Shown: positions 21,691 through 33,875 of the stretch, piece after piece
How positions within the stretch are numbered: position 1 is the stretch's first letter
Layout of the letters: each line of letters opens with the position of its first letter
Assembly: GCA_036940085.1 (NCBI GenBank)
Contig: JALLBK010000036.1
Coordinates: 1 to 52,298, forward strand
From: Discostella pseudostelligera
Taxonomy: Eukaryota > Bacillariophyta > Thalassiosirophyceae > Thalassiosirales > Thalassiosiraceae
Reading direction: 5' to 3'
DNA length: 52,298 bases
Made by a program: the position numbers and the translations under genes
Notes under the pieces: model-generated
The model's database searches: none
What the model saw: the letters and a program-made list of their open reading frames with translations, nothing else
Told to the model about the DNA's origin: nothing

Positions 21691-24457
21691 ATGGCAACAA
21701 ATATATCATCATCTTCGGCGGCGGCGGCGGCGGCACTGCATCTGCATTCCGACCTCATTATGGAACCAGATAGCTTGAACTGGAATCTGCTGACGCCTCC
21801 CTCTTCTCGTCGGCGTCGTCGTAGCCCACTGTCTGCGGCGTACATCGACAACGATGAGAGAAATGAAATAGGTGTCATTAAACTGCACCCATCCTTAAAT
21901 CGCGTTGCCTATGCAACAACTCGTTCTCAATACATCAATGATGATACTTCTTGTCGGGAGGAAGGGGACATTGGAGAGACGAGAATCATAGTTCATGATA
22001 TTGATTTCACCGACATGAATTGTACTACGAACATTGGCAGTGGAAAGAATAATCATCCAGAGATAGTGGCCTCGTTTACGCTACATGAACTTTGCTCGCA
22101 AATGAATGAATTTCGGAATGATCAGAATCGCATCATGAATTTGCGTGAGAGGAAGGTGCGCAGCAGCAACAACTCGTCCAGAACAATAACAAAAACCACT
22201 GTCGAAATGTTAGGTGGAGTTCAGAACATTGATTTTTTATCTTGCCATGCTAAAATTTCCAGGAAGGTGACAGATGAGGACGAGGATGGACCATTGAACC
22301 TGCAACACCTGCGGCTCATAATAGGATTCCGACAATGCGTTGTGGTAGTTTCCATCGATCAATCAATTGGGGACGCGCCAATTCGTAGTTCTGCTACTGC
22401 TAGCGAAAGCAGAGGAGAGACACGAGGGCTGCAGGTCATAGCATATATCGGCCCTGACAATTTGGATGGTACATGTGAGAATCATAATGAAAAGGATATG
22501 AAGAAATTGCCAAGCTCGTTTCCAGTGCCGATATCAGAAACCATATTCGCTTATGGTTGTTATGATGGTGGGATACGTTTTTATGACATTCGTCGGCAGA
22601 GAACAGGTGAGTGGGCAACTACTATTGGCCGATCATTGTATTGAAATAGGTATTTATTCACTCATCACCTTTATTGCTCATTACATTACAGTAAAATCGT
22701 GCCTTGGTCCAAGTCGGCGGAACAACCCAGTTGTGAAAATGTTGCTTGCAAATAAAGTTGGGACCAATAGCGATGCCGTGGCACCCTTCGTCTTGAGGAA
22801 CAATCATATAAGACATCAAAATACAACAATTATTCGTCGTCCAAGGATTATCAGTGTGTCTACAACCGGTGATGCATATTTGTGGGAGCTTGAGTTATTG
22901 GATCTTGACAATGATGGAGAGGTTGTAAAGTTAAACGTCCCACCCCCGCTGGCACGCATGAATGGCTTGGTTGCGGCAGTCAGTGGTAGTGGCATGCCCG
23001 TGGTGTATCCTCCTGCCTTGTCATCTACTAGTATTGCCAGCCTCTCTCCATTGTCGGGTTGGGAACTGATGGATGAGGTTAACAGTCAATTTGAAGTATC
23101 CTACGACCCCCAACATGATGTATTTTATTGGGTATTTTCTCCTGACTGCATTGGAACGTCACTCAAACCCCAATCGTCTCGGGAAGAACAGTTGAATACG
23201 AATGCAGTTATGGTGTGCTGGAGATTCGCAGAGTTGACATTCGACAAAGGATGGCCACCGCCCTTATTGCCGCCACACTGTGTAGTACAGTTGCCTCGAA
23301 CGAGAAATGGGAGAGTCTCTACGAATATGGTTGCTGGCCCAGGTTTCATCAATCATCAGTGTTTGACAACATTCTATGTAACTTCATCCGATGAACTCAT
23401 GGTCGTCAAAGCAGACTTAAAGGGGCGTGATGAGCCAATCCACTTACAGAGCAGAGTGTCGATGCTGACAGATTTGAATAAAATTGCAAGTAATGACAAG
23501 AGAGGATTCACTTGCGTCAGCGTTGCAGCTTCGTCCAATATCAATCGACCTTTCGTTGCAATTGGAACTCAATACGGTGTATTATTCGGAGCAATTGCGC
23601 GAGAGAAACCTATTGAAAAGGAGCCGGAACAGCAGCATGCAAGTCCTTCATCGGTCCATCGGTTCTCCGACATCACATTTGAACAGAATTGGTCATTTTC
23701 CGAGGAACAACAGAGTCTACTTGCAGAGAGAATACACGAGCTAGAATGCCGCAACAAAGAACTTGAATTTCAACTCGATGAGATGATACAAGAAGCACAT
23801 GACACTTTTTCCGACATGGAATGCAGTGGGTTGCAATCTCATCTTCATGACGTTCTTGAGACTGAACTAGGCACCGCATTAACGACAATTGAACGGTTGG
23901 AAAACGATTTCAATGTGAAGAACGAATCTTGTGAGGCACTGGAGAGGAAAGTTGAGAAATTGGGATCGAATCTCGATCGAGTCCATCAGGATTTAGTGCA
24001 AGAACGTCATATCCATCAAACAACAATGCAGAAGCTTGCAGCTGCAGAAGAAGTGGTTGCAGTGTCAGAGAAAGATGCAGCTTGTAGACGCTACGCAATG
24101 GCATTGTTGCAAGAAGAGTGCGATGATCTGCGTAGTGAAATTGTAGAACTCATTGACGATTCAGATACATGCCATGGTCAGAGAGTAGTCAGGTCGACGG
24201 AAAATTTGCAGAACGAGCTTTCAATTGCAAAAAAGGCAGAAGAGTCGCTTCGAAAGCACATCATTCATCTTGAGGAAGAAATGAAAGCCAAAGACAATGA
24301 TCTCAAATTAGCAAAGCAGCATGCCGTGGAATATTCCCAGAAAAACAACGAGCTACTAGCGAATGTGGAGGCGCAGGAATTAGCACTAGAATCACTGGTG
24401 AACCTACTCGACCGTCAGCGAATCGAGGTACGAAAAGAAGGACGCAGCTCGGCATGA
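21691..24457 (+). CDS. WD40-like propeller plus long C-terminal coiled-coil protein
   Basis: Exons 21691-22606 and 22692-24457 with an 85-nt intron, phase 1, giving 893 residues. The N-terminal two thirds carries WD40-like features: FAYGCYDGGIRFYDIRRQRT just before the intron, RPRIISVSTTGDAYLWELEL after it, and further beta-rich repeats such as YDPQHDVFYWVFSPD and RPFVAIGTQYGVLFGAI. From about residue 640 the sequence becomes a heptad-rich coiled coil (LLAERIHELECRNKELEFQL onward) to the C-terminus. This architecture is typical of scaffold, trafficking or basal-body proteins. I do not recognise a named family. A poly-Ala run near the N-terminus comes from a GGC repeat. It shares the E2F-type divergent promoter with the sulfotransferase. 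The end is convergent with the next gene, 216 bp apart. Confidence 0.75.
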
Positions 24458-24673
24458 AGAAATCATTTTACTCAGGGAGCAATTGTCAGTTAGGCTGAAT
24501 TGATTGCGATAGCAAAGATTCACCGTCCCAGCATTTAGCTTGTTGCGATGATACCTCTGCTTGCTGCCTTCACTATCTTCTTTACAAATGTGTTAATAAT
24601 ACCTATTCAAATTTGTGTGATGATGTGACTCTCTTGCATTCGACTTAGTGACCGTAATATCCCCTTCTCTGAC

Positions 24674-25408
24674 TCACCCATCCATTCCACCAGATGACGA
24701 TGCCCTACGAATAATCCTCGTCCACTTCTCCAGAACAACACTTATATCCTGAGTCATGAGCGTTCCACATCCACCCCAAACTAATCTATCCGGGATATCA
24801 CGTAAATTTTCACCCACATATCTAACCGCCTTAAATCCTGCGCTACCATAATATCGAACTAGTCGTTTATGCTGATATTCGGCATCATCAATGGCTAAGA
24901 ATTCACAGGTAGTACAACCAGATTCATACCCATGTAAAAAACAAATGTAAGCGATGAGTAACCCGGGGCCAAGGAAGGTACCACCCATTTTTTGTTTGGA
25001 GTTGAAGATTTCCATTCGATCGGCATGTAGAATTTTTCCACCCGGACGGATGAATCCCTCGACGTATCCTAGGATGGGAGTGTCATCGTTTGAGTTAGAT
25101 GGCGATGACGCCGATGCTGATGAAGTCGACAATGCCGTTGCCGTACCACGATATCCCGGCCCCCTAACCGAAAAGTTGAGTTTTATCCCGTTATTTGACG
25201 CAAAGGTTGTTATTTCTTCAATGTCGGCAATTGTATCGCTACTCGGCGGTGTTGCCGATAATGATATTATCATCGTCGACGACGGCGGTATTGATGATCG
25301 CGGCGGAATTATAAATGCCGCTACTGAACCGGTTAGCGATGCTGCCAATAAGAGGCAATTCAAGAAGTAGAAGTACATTATCGCGACGACGCAATTATTC
25401 TTCACCAT
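24674..25408 (-). CDS. Probable plastid-targeted GNAT-like protein
   Basis: Single exon. The start at 25408 (MVKNN) is preferred over an upstream in-frame start because it begins a signal peptide (VVAIMYFYFLNCLLLAASL) ending GSVAAFIIPP. The A-F junction resembles the diatom plastid ASAFAP-type cleavage site. The 244-residue product has a Ser/Thr/Ala-rich linker, then a globular part: GYVEGFIRPGGKILHADRME, GPGLLIAYICFLHGYESGC, CEFLAIDDAEYQHKRLVRYY, GSAGFKAVRYVGE. The arrangement (strand, cofactor-loop-like LGPGLLIAY, then HKRLVRYYGSAGF) resembles N-acetyltransferases of the GNAT fold, but the acetyl-CoA motif is not canonical. Treat the enzymatic call as tentative. The CpG-poor block starts a few hundred bases upstream of it. 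Confidence 0.6.
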   Translation of the reverse strand: MVKNNCVVAIMYFYFLNCLLLAASLTGSVAAFIIPPRSSIPPSSTMIISLSATPPSSDTIADIEEITTFASNNGIKLNFSVRGPGYRGTATALSTSSASASSPSNSNDDTPILGYVEGFIRPGGKILHADRMEIFNSKQKMGGTFLGPGLLIAYICFLHGYESGCTTCEFLAIDDAEYQHKRLVRYYGSAGFKAVRYVGENLRDIPDRLVWGGCGTLMTQDISVVLEKWTRIIRRASSSGGMDG

Positions 25409-25800
25409 GTCTAGAGAGTAGAATGATGTCTGCCATGTCCATGCGCCATGGGCCATGGTCCATGATGACGACGACTGTGGTCGTGTGTCGGCCAGACGGA
25501 ATGACGTACAATACGTATGTAGGTAGGTTTCAGGTTTCACACCCACTGCCACGTGTAGCCTTGATATTTCACATCAATGCTCCATGCTCCTCCCTCCTCA
25601 TCATCCATTGGTGGCTCATCATGAAAGTATCCTAAGGAAGGCACCTCCATCAACATTGGGAGTAGCCTAAGTCGAGGTACCATAGAAGATAGCATTGTTC
25701 CCATTTTTGTTCATTGGACATTCGGTTGAGGGGCAGCAGCCGAGTGAGGTGATGAGGTCACGACCATGACTCACTACTAGCCGTAGCAGAGGAGGAGCAG

Positions 25801-28140
25801 GAGCAGGAGCAGGATGCAATGGTGAGTACCAGCACCATCAGGATGATCATCATGGATGAGGAATCATGCACCATGGTCATCATCATTGTGGCATTTGACA
25901 AGGGCTGTCTCATGGGTGAACAAGGTGATTGTACTAGTAATCTTGATGAAAATGACTGTGTTGTTATGTGTTCTTTGTGGGCTTGACTGCAGCAGCAACA
26001 GGATTCTGCTTCTTGAAAGGCTGCATTGGCTGTGGTATCTGAAGCATCAATGGGGAAGGAGTGGGGTTATTTGATGGTGGCAGGGTATGAGAGTATCTAA
26101 TATCTATGTTGGTCACTTGTGAGACTTCTGCTGGTCACTGGACCACTGGCACTGACACTGGCTATGACAATGCTAATGTGTGAGGATGGAGGTGGCTGGT
26201 GGCCAAGTGATGGTGGTGGTGATGGTGAGAACAAAATGTAGAAGACACTGAGAGGATGATGAGGAGGAGTGAGGATTTCTTAGTTATGATGGAGGCTGAT
26301 TAGGCTGGTGGCAGGGCTGTGGGGGCTTAGGATTTGGAGTGAGGAGGAGTGAGGACAAGCAAGAAGATGAAGAAGTAGGTCAGAGTGAATATGAGATTCA
26401 TGCTGATGATGAGTACAAGCAGGCCCTGCCTGCAGACTGCAGAGTGCTGACCCCTGACCCCTGACCTACTAAGACCCAAGCAGATGAGGCCTGCTGTCAG
26501 TTACAACAGGTTACAAGAATGATTGATGGCTTGATTGCCAGTACAATACAAAAATGCAAGAGACAATGAGGGGGAGTTGGTGGGGTTCTGTTGCATGCTA
26601 GAGTGGATGAGGCTGAGTGTGGTAATTTGGATAATGTAAAATAACCATACTGAGGAGGTTGAGGTTCCTTGCATTAATGATCATCCTTGGAGTTTGGAGT
26701 GAGTGATCAGGATGCAAAGAACTGATGAGCCACAATGAGCCTGATGATGAGGAGGCTGCTGGTGCTGGACAGTTGTCCAAGTAAAGGAGGAGGAGTGATT
26801 CAACAAACATGCTGATGCTGATGCTGATGCTGTGGAGTGATAAACACTCCTGATCCTTGGGACTGAAGCATGAGGACTGAGGACTGAGGAGGACAAGGAG
26901 GCTGCTACCGGAAGGCTGAGGACAAAGCTGACGCTCAGATGTGCTTATGATAGACATTTCTCTAGCCTACTTTGGGCTTTGGAGGAGCAGCAGTGATCAT
27001 GAAACAATCTGAGGATGACATGCAACAAGATGGACAACAAGCTGAAACAGAGGAGAGAACCCAGATCCCAAAAAGATGAGTGATCCAAGCATCAAAGTGC
27101 TACTATGTAGATGTAGTAGATAGGTAGGGATGAAGTTGAAGTTGAAGGGTTTGTGGGGCAGTGATGCAATTGTAGCTACCAACAGCACCCTACAAAGTGA
27201 CAAGACAACCTGAATCTGAGGACTGCTGTCAACTGTCAAAGAAGAGTGAGGCACAAGAACAAAGGAGGACTGATGCAGACCAACAATGCTGATGCAGGCA
27301 ATAATGCTGGTGTGGTTGATGAGGATGAGACACCACCAGGAGTTCAAGACAGAATCCAGCAGACTGAGGAGTGAGGAGGAGGATCATGTTTAGGATTATG
27401 ATGCTAGTTAGTTAGAGGAGCAGCAGTTTGAACAGCTTGAAGCAATGAAGTGGGAAGCCCATCATGGTGTGAAGGGTGCTTCATGCATGCTGCCACAGGT
27501 TGTGATGGATTGGGATAAACAGCAGCAGTTCAAGAATGAGGAGCAGCAGGAACATGAGAAGAGAGCAGTAGTACTACCTCTCATCTTCCTCCTCCTCCTT
27601 GTGCTCCTGCTCATTCATCCTGAAGCCTCAAGCTGCTCTCCTGCATCATCATCATCATCTCATCCTCTCAGCCTGCTGATGAATCCTGTCACTTCTTAGC
27701 AAGAAGGAGCTGCTGCCACTCATCCTTCAACCTTGGCATTATCATCCTCATTCCTTTCCGTAGGTTCTTCACATTGCACCACCACCACTCCTCCTCCTGG
27801 TGATACTAACACCCCTCCCCAGACTAAGAGTATCTATCAATCCCATCCTGCCCTGATCCTCCTCATCATCATATTCCTGCTGCTCCTCCAGCAGCTATTC
27901 CTCGGCACTGTCATCCTTGTCATTGTCATCCCCTAAGCCTACTAAGCCTCCTGCTGAAACCTTCTGCTTAGTGCTTAGCAAGCTACTACTCCTCATCATC
28001 CTTATCCTTGGCATCAAGATCCTCATGCTCTCTATCCCCACTACAGCACATCACACAATGACTCCTACTCCTCCTCACTCCCTTCCTCAGCATCTCTGAC
28101 AAGCTAATCCAGAATCTGGCAAAGTTCATTGTTTCTTGTT
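25801..28140. other. CpG-depleted non-coding block (decayed repeat or TE DNA)
   Basis: In these 2,340 bases I count four CG dinucleotides (26909, 26932, 27759, 27903), although GC content is ordinary and GpC is common. The flanking gene at 24674-25408 has CG in nearly every 10-20 bases. The plus strand is purine-rich (GAGGAG, GATGAGG) up to about 27560 and pyrimidine-rich (CTCCTC, CATCCT) from there to 28100, a switch in strand bias. No long coding frame exists. Short tandem duplications are frequent, including 7-bp units at 26447-26466 and 26871-26891. The pattern fits heavy cytosine methylation followed by deamination in a silenced repeat, but no intact transposon end is visible. Confidence 0.65.
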
Positions 28141-28446
28141 TCTCGTTCAAGTTTTTGGTGAAAATTGCTTTTGCTAAAATGTAAACTTTTTTGATAAAAT
28201 GTCATGTTTTAAATAAAACAGTTCACTAGTTCTTGATAAAGTTCATTAGTACTCACAGCAATGTATGGCATTGCCATTTTATTCATTATTGCAGTATTCA
28301 CTCTCCCGAGTTATTACATGATTATTCTACATACTTTCATTGACCTGGTGTTCACTCTCCCCTTGTTCTTATGTTGGTCCCAGTCATGGCATTACCATGC
28401 TTCCTGCCAGCAGCAGCTTTACTACTTGTTTGAGCATCTTCATCAT

Positions 28447-29250
28447 CAGCATCCTCTTCCTCCTCACTCTCCTGGTTGTCATTGGATGATGAATCATCCT
28501 CACTGTCCTTCCTATCATGTTGGACTCTGCTACCACAATCATCTCTGAGGGGCGGACAGCATTCACCACCCGACCTGGTGTATCATCATCAACATCATAG
28601 CTGCTGTGCTCATCATCACTGTCAGTAGTAGCATCCACCCTCACCATCCTCCCTTCTGATGGAGCATTGTTTTCATTGTCTTCTGCTCTCATTTTCAACT
28701 TTCAACACATTGCGAATATTCTTCCGTGTCCACCCATCAGGGTACGCCACACCTGCCCCATCCTCCAACCAATAACCAATTATCCCAACCCACATGCAGT
28801 GAGTCAAAGTAAGGTTGCCCCTGATCAAATACCCTTTTCCAGTTCTTCACCCCCTCCTCAAAGTATTTTATCTTTTATCCCATTATTGTTCCAAGTTGTC
28901 TTGCCAAACTCATGCTTCTTACTCTCACCCCTGGTAAATAATGGCTTGGGCTGCTCCTTAGTGGTGTCGGTGGGATCATGACACCACATCTCATTGTTAT
29001 TCTTGACGTTACAAATAACATAGGCCATATCACTGGGCCTGATCATGTCCAAGAAACATTTACTAGCATTTGCCTTCAAGGTCTTTTGGATGTAGCTGTT
29101 GGAGTGCAGCTTTTGGACGTAGTAAGCAACGATGTCATACTAGAGTGGGTATAGTGCTTGAGGATCCTTATTCTGAAGGAAACTTGACATCCCTTTGATG
29201 AGCTTGTCGGGATCTATATTGTCCTTGCTTGGATCGCCTAGCATGGTGCA
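28447..29250 (-). pseudogene. Decayed multicopy/mobile-type ORF with stop and three 7-bp frameshifting duplications
   Basis: Reading the minus strand from about 29242, the frame gives LGDPSKDNID..FLQNKDPQALYPL, then an in-frame TAG (29140-29138, explainable as CAG to TAG). It continues DMIRPSDMAYVICNVKNNNE and KKHEFGKTTWNNNGIK. The frame then breaks at three perfect 7-bp tandem duplications: 28866-28879, 28767-28780 and 28693-28706. Removing one copy of each rejoins KNWKRVFDQ, WDNWLEDGAGVAYPDGWTRK and NVLKMRAEDNE into one frame, ending in an acidic tail (TTDSDDEHSS). The block is CpG-poor. No known domain is claimed. Its style matches repetitive hypothetical proteins of diatom genomes, which is inference. 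Confidence 0.55.
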
Positions 29251-29356
29251 TTGGTACAGGAGGTATTAGACACATGTGTGAGAATAATGAAGATTACCAG
29301 CAGCAGGAGACATTCAAAATTCAAAATTCTCACCACCAAACCTCCTGCACTGCTCA

Positions 29357-29362
29357 TCATCC

Positions 29363-29411
<49 letters not shown>

Positions 29412-29546
29412 TCTTCATCTTCATCTTCTTCTTCATCTTCATCTTCATCTTCATCTTCTTCTTCTTCTTCATCATCTTCATCATCTTCATCATCTTCATC
29501 ATCTTCATCATCTTCATCATCTTCATCATCTTCATCATCTTCATCA
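29357..29546. repeat. (ATC)n / (CATCTT)n microsatellite ending at an undetermined base
   Basis: A CAT run (about 29362-29409) passes into CATCTT and CTT variants that continue to 29546, directly before an N at 29547. The true length is uncertain, since assemblers often place N at such tracts. It ends 74 bp before the start codon of the metallophosphoesterase gene and would lie in its promoter or leader. Confidence 0.85.
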
Positions 29547-29620
29547 NTGGAACCAGGACTTTAAATAATGATCATTGATCATTGGAGGCTAATTAATTCC
29601 GTGTATCGATAACGATAGCG

Positions 29621-32600
29621 ATGACAGGCTTCATGAAACTATTGCTACCACTACTGCTGCTGTCTAGTGCCTTCGTCGTTCCAACGACGTCCAAATCTAA
29701 AAATCGTCATGAATCAGCGGCGGCGTCATCATCGCTCGAAAGGGGGGCGAGAGTGAATAAAAAATGGAATGCATATCATGGGCATCATGCGGAGGGGGTG
29801 GTGCAACGATCCAAGGGGACGCCTTCATCATCATCTCATCATGGGGCGTCCTCGGACCGCAGAGTCATACCATGGGTTTCCATCGCCATTTTGATGAACA
29901 TCCTCTTCTTCTTTCGAAGTTTTGCTGCTCCCTTCTTTGATCCTTTGGTGAGTGGGTGTTATGTATCAATTCTTTCATTGATACTTTGTCAATTGTGTGT
30001 GCAACTCGCAACTCACTTGCCAATTTGTTAATTATGATATCAATTTCAATTGTATCCTTCTCTGTAGGGAGAACCACGCCAAGCCACCGCCTCCTCCGTT
30101 TACTTTTCATTACTTGCCTTCCTCTATCTTTGGTTAGCCTCCGTGACCGTACTAACCGTCCTTCCTCAGTTCTCTACCAATTACAATATCATTATTGCCG
30201 CGGCACTATTCTTCTACATGGTGTTCGTTAGCACATGTGCATTGTTGTTGGGTCGATTAGCCATCCGTGGCGCATACTACATTTGGTTATTTTGGAAGAT
30301 TGGTGGTCGTAGGAGTAATCATTCTTTGGAGTCGAGATTATCGGGGTTACTTTCGACACTCTCTAGCTTTATTGGGCTGTTGCAAAGTACTCGGAATCAG
30401 CACAACGGGGAGAATGTTGTGAATGACAATAGAAAGGGTAGTCGAGTTAACTTTGCCCAGCAGCAGCAGCAGCACAACAAAAAGCAATTCCCAGTCCTAA
30501 TCGCCTTCCATCGTCCATTCCGAAGATTGTTTCGAAGTTCCGTAGCCCTATCTGCAGGATTGTGCTTTATTTACTCCCACTGCTGGTCAAGAACACTTTC
30601 GGCATTTGATGTGTCAAGGAAGGAAGGTGGACTTGTTTGTCAGGCAGTCTTTCTCCCGATGGTCATGTTTGGTAGCTCTGCAGTCTACACGACGGGTAGA
30701 AGTAGTGACTGTCACTTGGATTATTCCTGTGCCGATGAACGATCGATTTGGATTTTGTGGGCAGCTGCCATCATTGGACATTTGTGGGCCTATGCCATGC
30801 ATGAGTTTGGGGGAAAGCATCGTCATGATTACCACAATGGATCACAACATTGGTCAAAGCAAAGAGAGTATAGGCGTGGGTCCAAGTTCGGTGGCCCAGA
30901 GTCGGATCCTTCTTCGTCTCGTAGCAGCTGCTATGATTTAGATTCCCCAATTTATCGCATGGATAGCAATGAAATGATTAATGAAATGGAAGAGGAGGAT
31001 GTTGCGATCGACAATATCACCAAGCGACAAAGTATTGGAGAGTCCATCTCGGCTACCATCCAAAAGTTTTCAAAGACCAAGCCGGAGCAACCGGAGGATG
31101 TATTTCCAATGGTCAGTTGGTACTCCAATGTGGTGTTTTCGACAGGCTTTGATATGTTGGTGTCGTTGAAGATATTTCTTGGAAGATTTGATGCCAGGAA
31201 AATGCAGGTAGCGCTACTGAATGAATCAATAGGAGATTTCGGCAAACCTCACAACAAAGCATCGGATAAGGTCTATGCAGAGGGCGTCTTTGATTTTAGT
31301 TGTGGTAAGCATTTTAGCAACGGAGAAGAGTCCGACGGCTCGCAAGAGCATGGGTTTTGGTTCGACTTTGTTTCTGATTGCGGTGACGGGTTCAACTCAT
31401 CGTATCAAGTATCACGAATCCTTGCACAACCAACGCTCAATATCGCCACGGCCTCAATACCTTCGTTTGGGCGTAGGGCACTCCCTCGTGGAAAGCTGTT
31501 GATAAATGGAGGCGATCTTGCTTACCCAGACCCAAATTCACATAGTTACGAAAAGCGTTTCTTCCGGACGTTCGAGGACGCCATGCCGCCGCCACCATCC
31601 TTCCGCCGAGAGCACATTTCGATTCGTAAACCTGCCCTACCGGTGCAAGGGTGGAACAACAATGGTGCAAAAACAACTGCGACAGAGCTATCCAACTACG
31701 AAGGTCCATGTGCTTTCCTTCTTCCAGGAAATCATGACTGGTTCGATGGGCTGGCAACATATACCAGATATATTCTATCCCGAGACTGGCTTGGGGGGTG
31801 GCTCATGCCCCAACGAACAAGTTACTTCGCTCTGAAACTCCCACACGACTGGTGGGTGTTAGGGTGTGACCTTGCTCTTGACAACGATATCAACATCGAA
31901 CAGTTTCAATTCTTTGCCCATTTGGCGGCGTCGATGAGGCCTGATGATTGTGTGATTATCGTTTCACATGTTCCTCACTGGGTCCTCAACGAATATGAAA
32001 ATCACGCCAGTGACGATGCAAAAGAAACGCATCTGAGTGAGTTAGTACGGACTCATCTGAGGGGTAGAGTGAAGCTTCGTTTGGCGGGAGATTTGCATCA
32101 CTACACTAGACATGTGCCAATAAGTGTTAAGAAATCGGCTACAGGAAATAGCCACCCTGTACTGATAGTCGCTGGCGGTGGTGGAGCGGTGAGTAATTTT
32201 ATATTCATTTGTGTGAAGAGGTATGCCCGCCTTCTACTGCAATCTCACGTTCGGTTGTTTCAGTTTTTGCATCCGACACACTGCTTTCAAGATCAGATCA
32301 AAGTCGGCAAAGAGCGACAAGAATACTCGCGTGTTTGCGCTTATCCAAGCACTAAGATTTCGCGTCATCTATCGTGGCTTAACTTGTGGCAGGTTAGTAC
32401 TGTCCTTTGAAGTCTGAAATCAATTATGTGGTTGAATCTTTCGCCTCTAATTGTTTATTATCTGCAGTTTCGGTGGAGAAATTGGCGTCTCGATATTTTA
32501 TGGGCAATCACCCATTTCGGTATATGTTCTTCGTTCTTTCCTCTATGCGGGGTGTACGGTGAGATTTGGCCGCCTAAGATCAAATCAGCGCCATCCAACC

Positions 32601-33875
32601 TATCGCTTACAACGCTTCTGTCTCATCATTTGCATCGCAAGATGATTATTTGGCGTTCAATCCGACGCATCACCTTGGGTACTTGATCATGTGGGTTGTC
32701 CACCGAGTGATGCTGCTGTTCGTGTATATCTTCGTGTCAGGACGAGTGTCTCTTCTATTCACTCTGGTCATCATAGTCATTACATACTCCTTCACTGATT
32801 CATCGAACCTCAAATGGAAGACTCATTTAGGCTGGAGCATGGTACATGCGATGGCACATATTTCATCCGCGCTCATCTGCATTTTGTTCGTCGAGTGCAT
32901 GGCAGAGTTTGTGGTGAAAGAAGGCCTCGTCGTTACTGAAAGTGCCGATGGAGCATCAAACGCTCAATTTTGTGGCACGGGCTTGGCAACTTCAATATAT
33001 GACGAATACACTCTTCATTTTTCACATACGCTCGAAGACTTTCAACTCCTGAATACCACCAATTCAATTGCGCCGCCAGATTTGCTTCCCAATTGTCGGT
33101 TCGACGAGAAATTGTACAGTGTGGTCTCGAGTACATTTAGTTGGCTGTACCATGAAGCTCCCTTTTTGAAGACTACGTTGGCCGTGTTCGACCTTCCGGG
33201 TATCATCGGCTCAACTCATGTTGCCATGTGCGACGCCCTTTGTCCATCCTCTGGCGGTGGCTTCCGCTCCGATATAGGATGCACCTACTCCCATGTATTT
33301 TTGAAGTACCAGCAGCTAGATCGTATTACTATCATCAAGTATCTATCGTCCATCGCACTCTACTTTGTGATCTTTGCAGTTCCGATTGCGGGGAATGTTT
33401 TTGGAACGTGGCTGGCTATCAGCTTGAACTTTTTGAATTGTCAATTCGATGCTGGCTTTTCAAGTCTACGGATGGAACACTGGAAAAATTTTCTTCGGTG
33501 AGTAGTTTCATTATTATTGTTGCACATGTCCTACTTCGACATTCTGCTCAATGGTTTTACGCTCATCCACTGTGATGTCAACATAAAATGAAAAGCATGC
33601 ATATTGACGAAAATGGTGATCTGGAAATATTTGCTGTTGGATTAAACCGTGTCCCAAAGAAGTGGAGGAAGGACCCATCTTGGGATGGTGTTGAAAAGGA
33701 ACATCATGTCGCTGACGGTAATGATGCCTCGTCGGCAACTCCACCATCATGGATGTGGGAAACACCGAGCAAGTGGATACCATGGCGTAACAGTGACAAA
33801 TTTGCACCACAGATTATTGACTACTCGAAGATAACGAAACTTGGTAGCGCAACCGCCGAGAAGAAGGTCAATTAG
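29621..33875 (+). CDS. Multi-spanning membrane calcineurin-like metallophosphoesterase
   Basis: Six exons: 29621-29947, 30068-32188, 32264-32392, 32468-32558, 32642-33497, 33596-33875, with all phases consistent, giving 1,267 residues. An N-terminal signal or anchor is followed by at least four hydrophobic segments (exons 1-2), a luminal or cytosolic catalytic domain, then several more membrane segments (MWVVHRVMLLFVYIFVSG, VSLLFTLVIIVITYSF, YFVIFAVPIAGNVFGTWL). Metal-ligand motifs: GGDLAYPDP (about residue 590), LLPGNHDWFDG (about 660), IIVSHVPHW (about 742), LAGDLHHYTRH (about 782). The catalytic set is therefore complete. The substrate is unknown (phosphoester, lipid or nucleotide). Intron 2 (32189-32263) is 75 nt and free of in-frame stops, so its retention would insert 25 residues beside the catalytic domain. 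Confidence 0.86.

Noticed and set aside
25801..28140. CRISPR array or centromere in the low-complexity block
   Set aside because: No regular repeat-spacer structure exists, the host is eukaryotic, and the block is not AT-rich as diatom centromeric DNA is.
29229..29568. Poly-Ser, poly-Ile/His and poly-Met/Lys frames
   Set aside because: Six-frame by-products of the CAT/CTT microsatellite.
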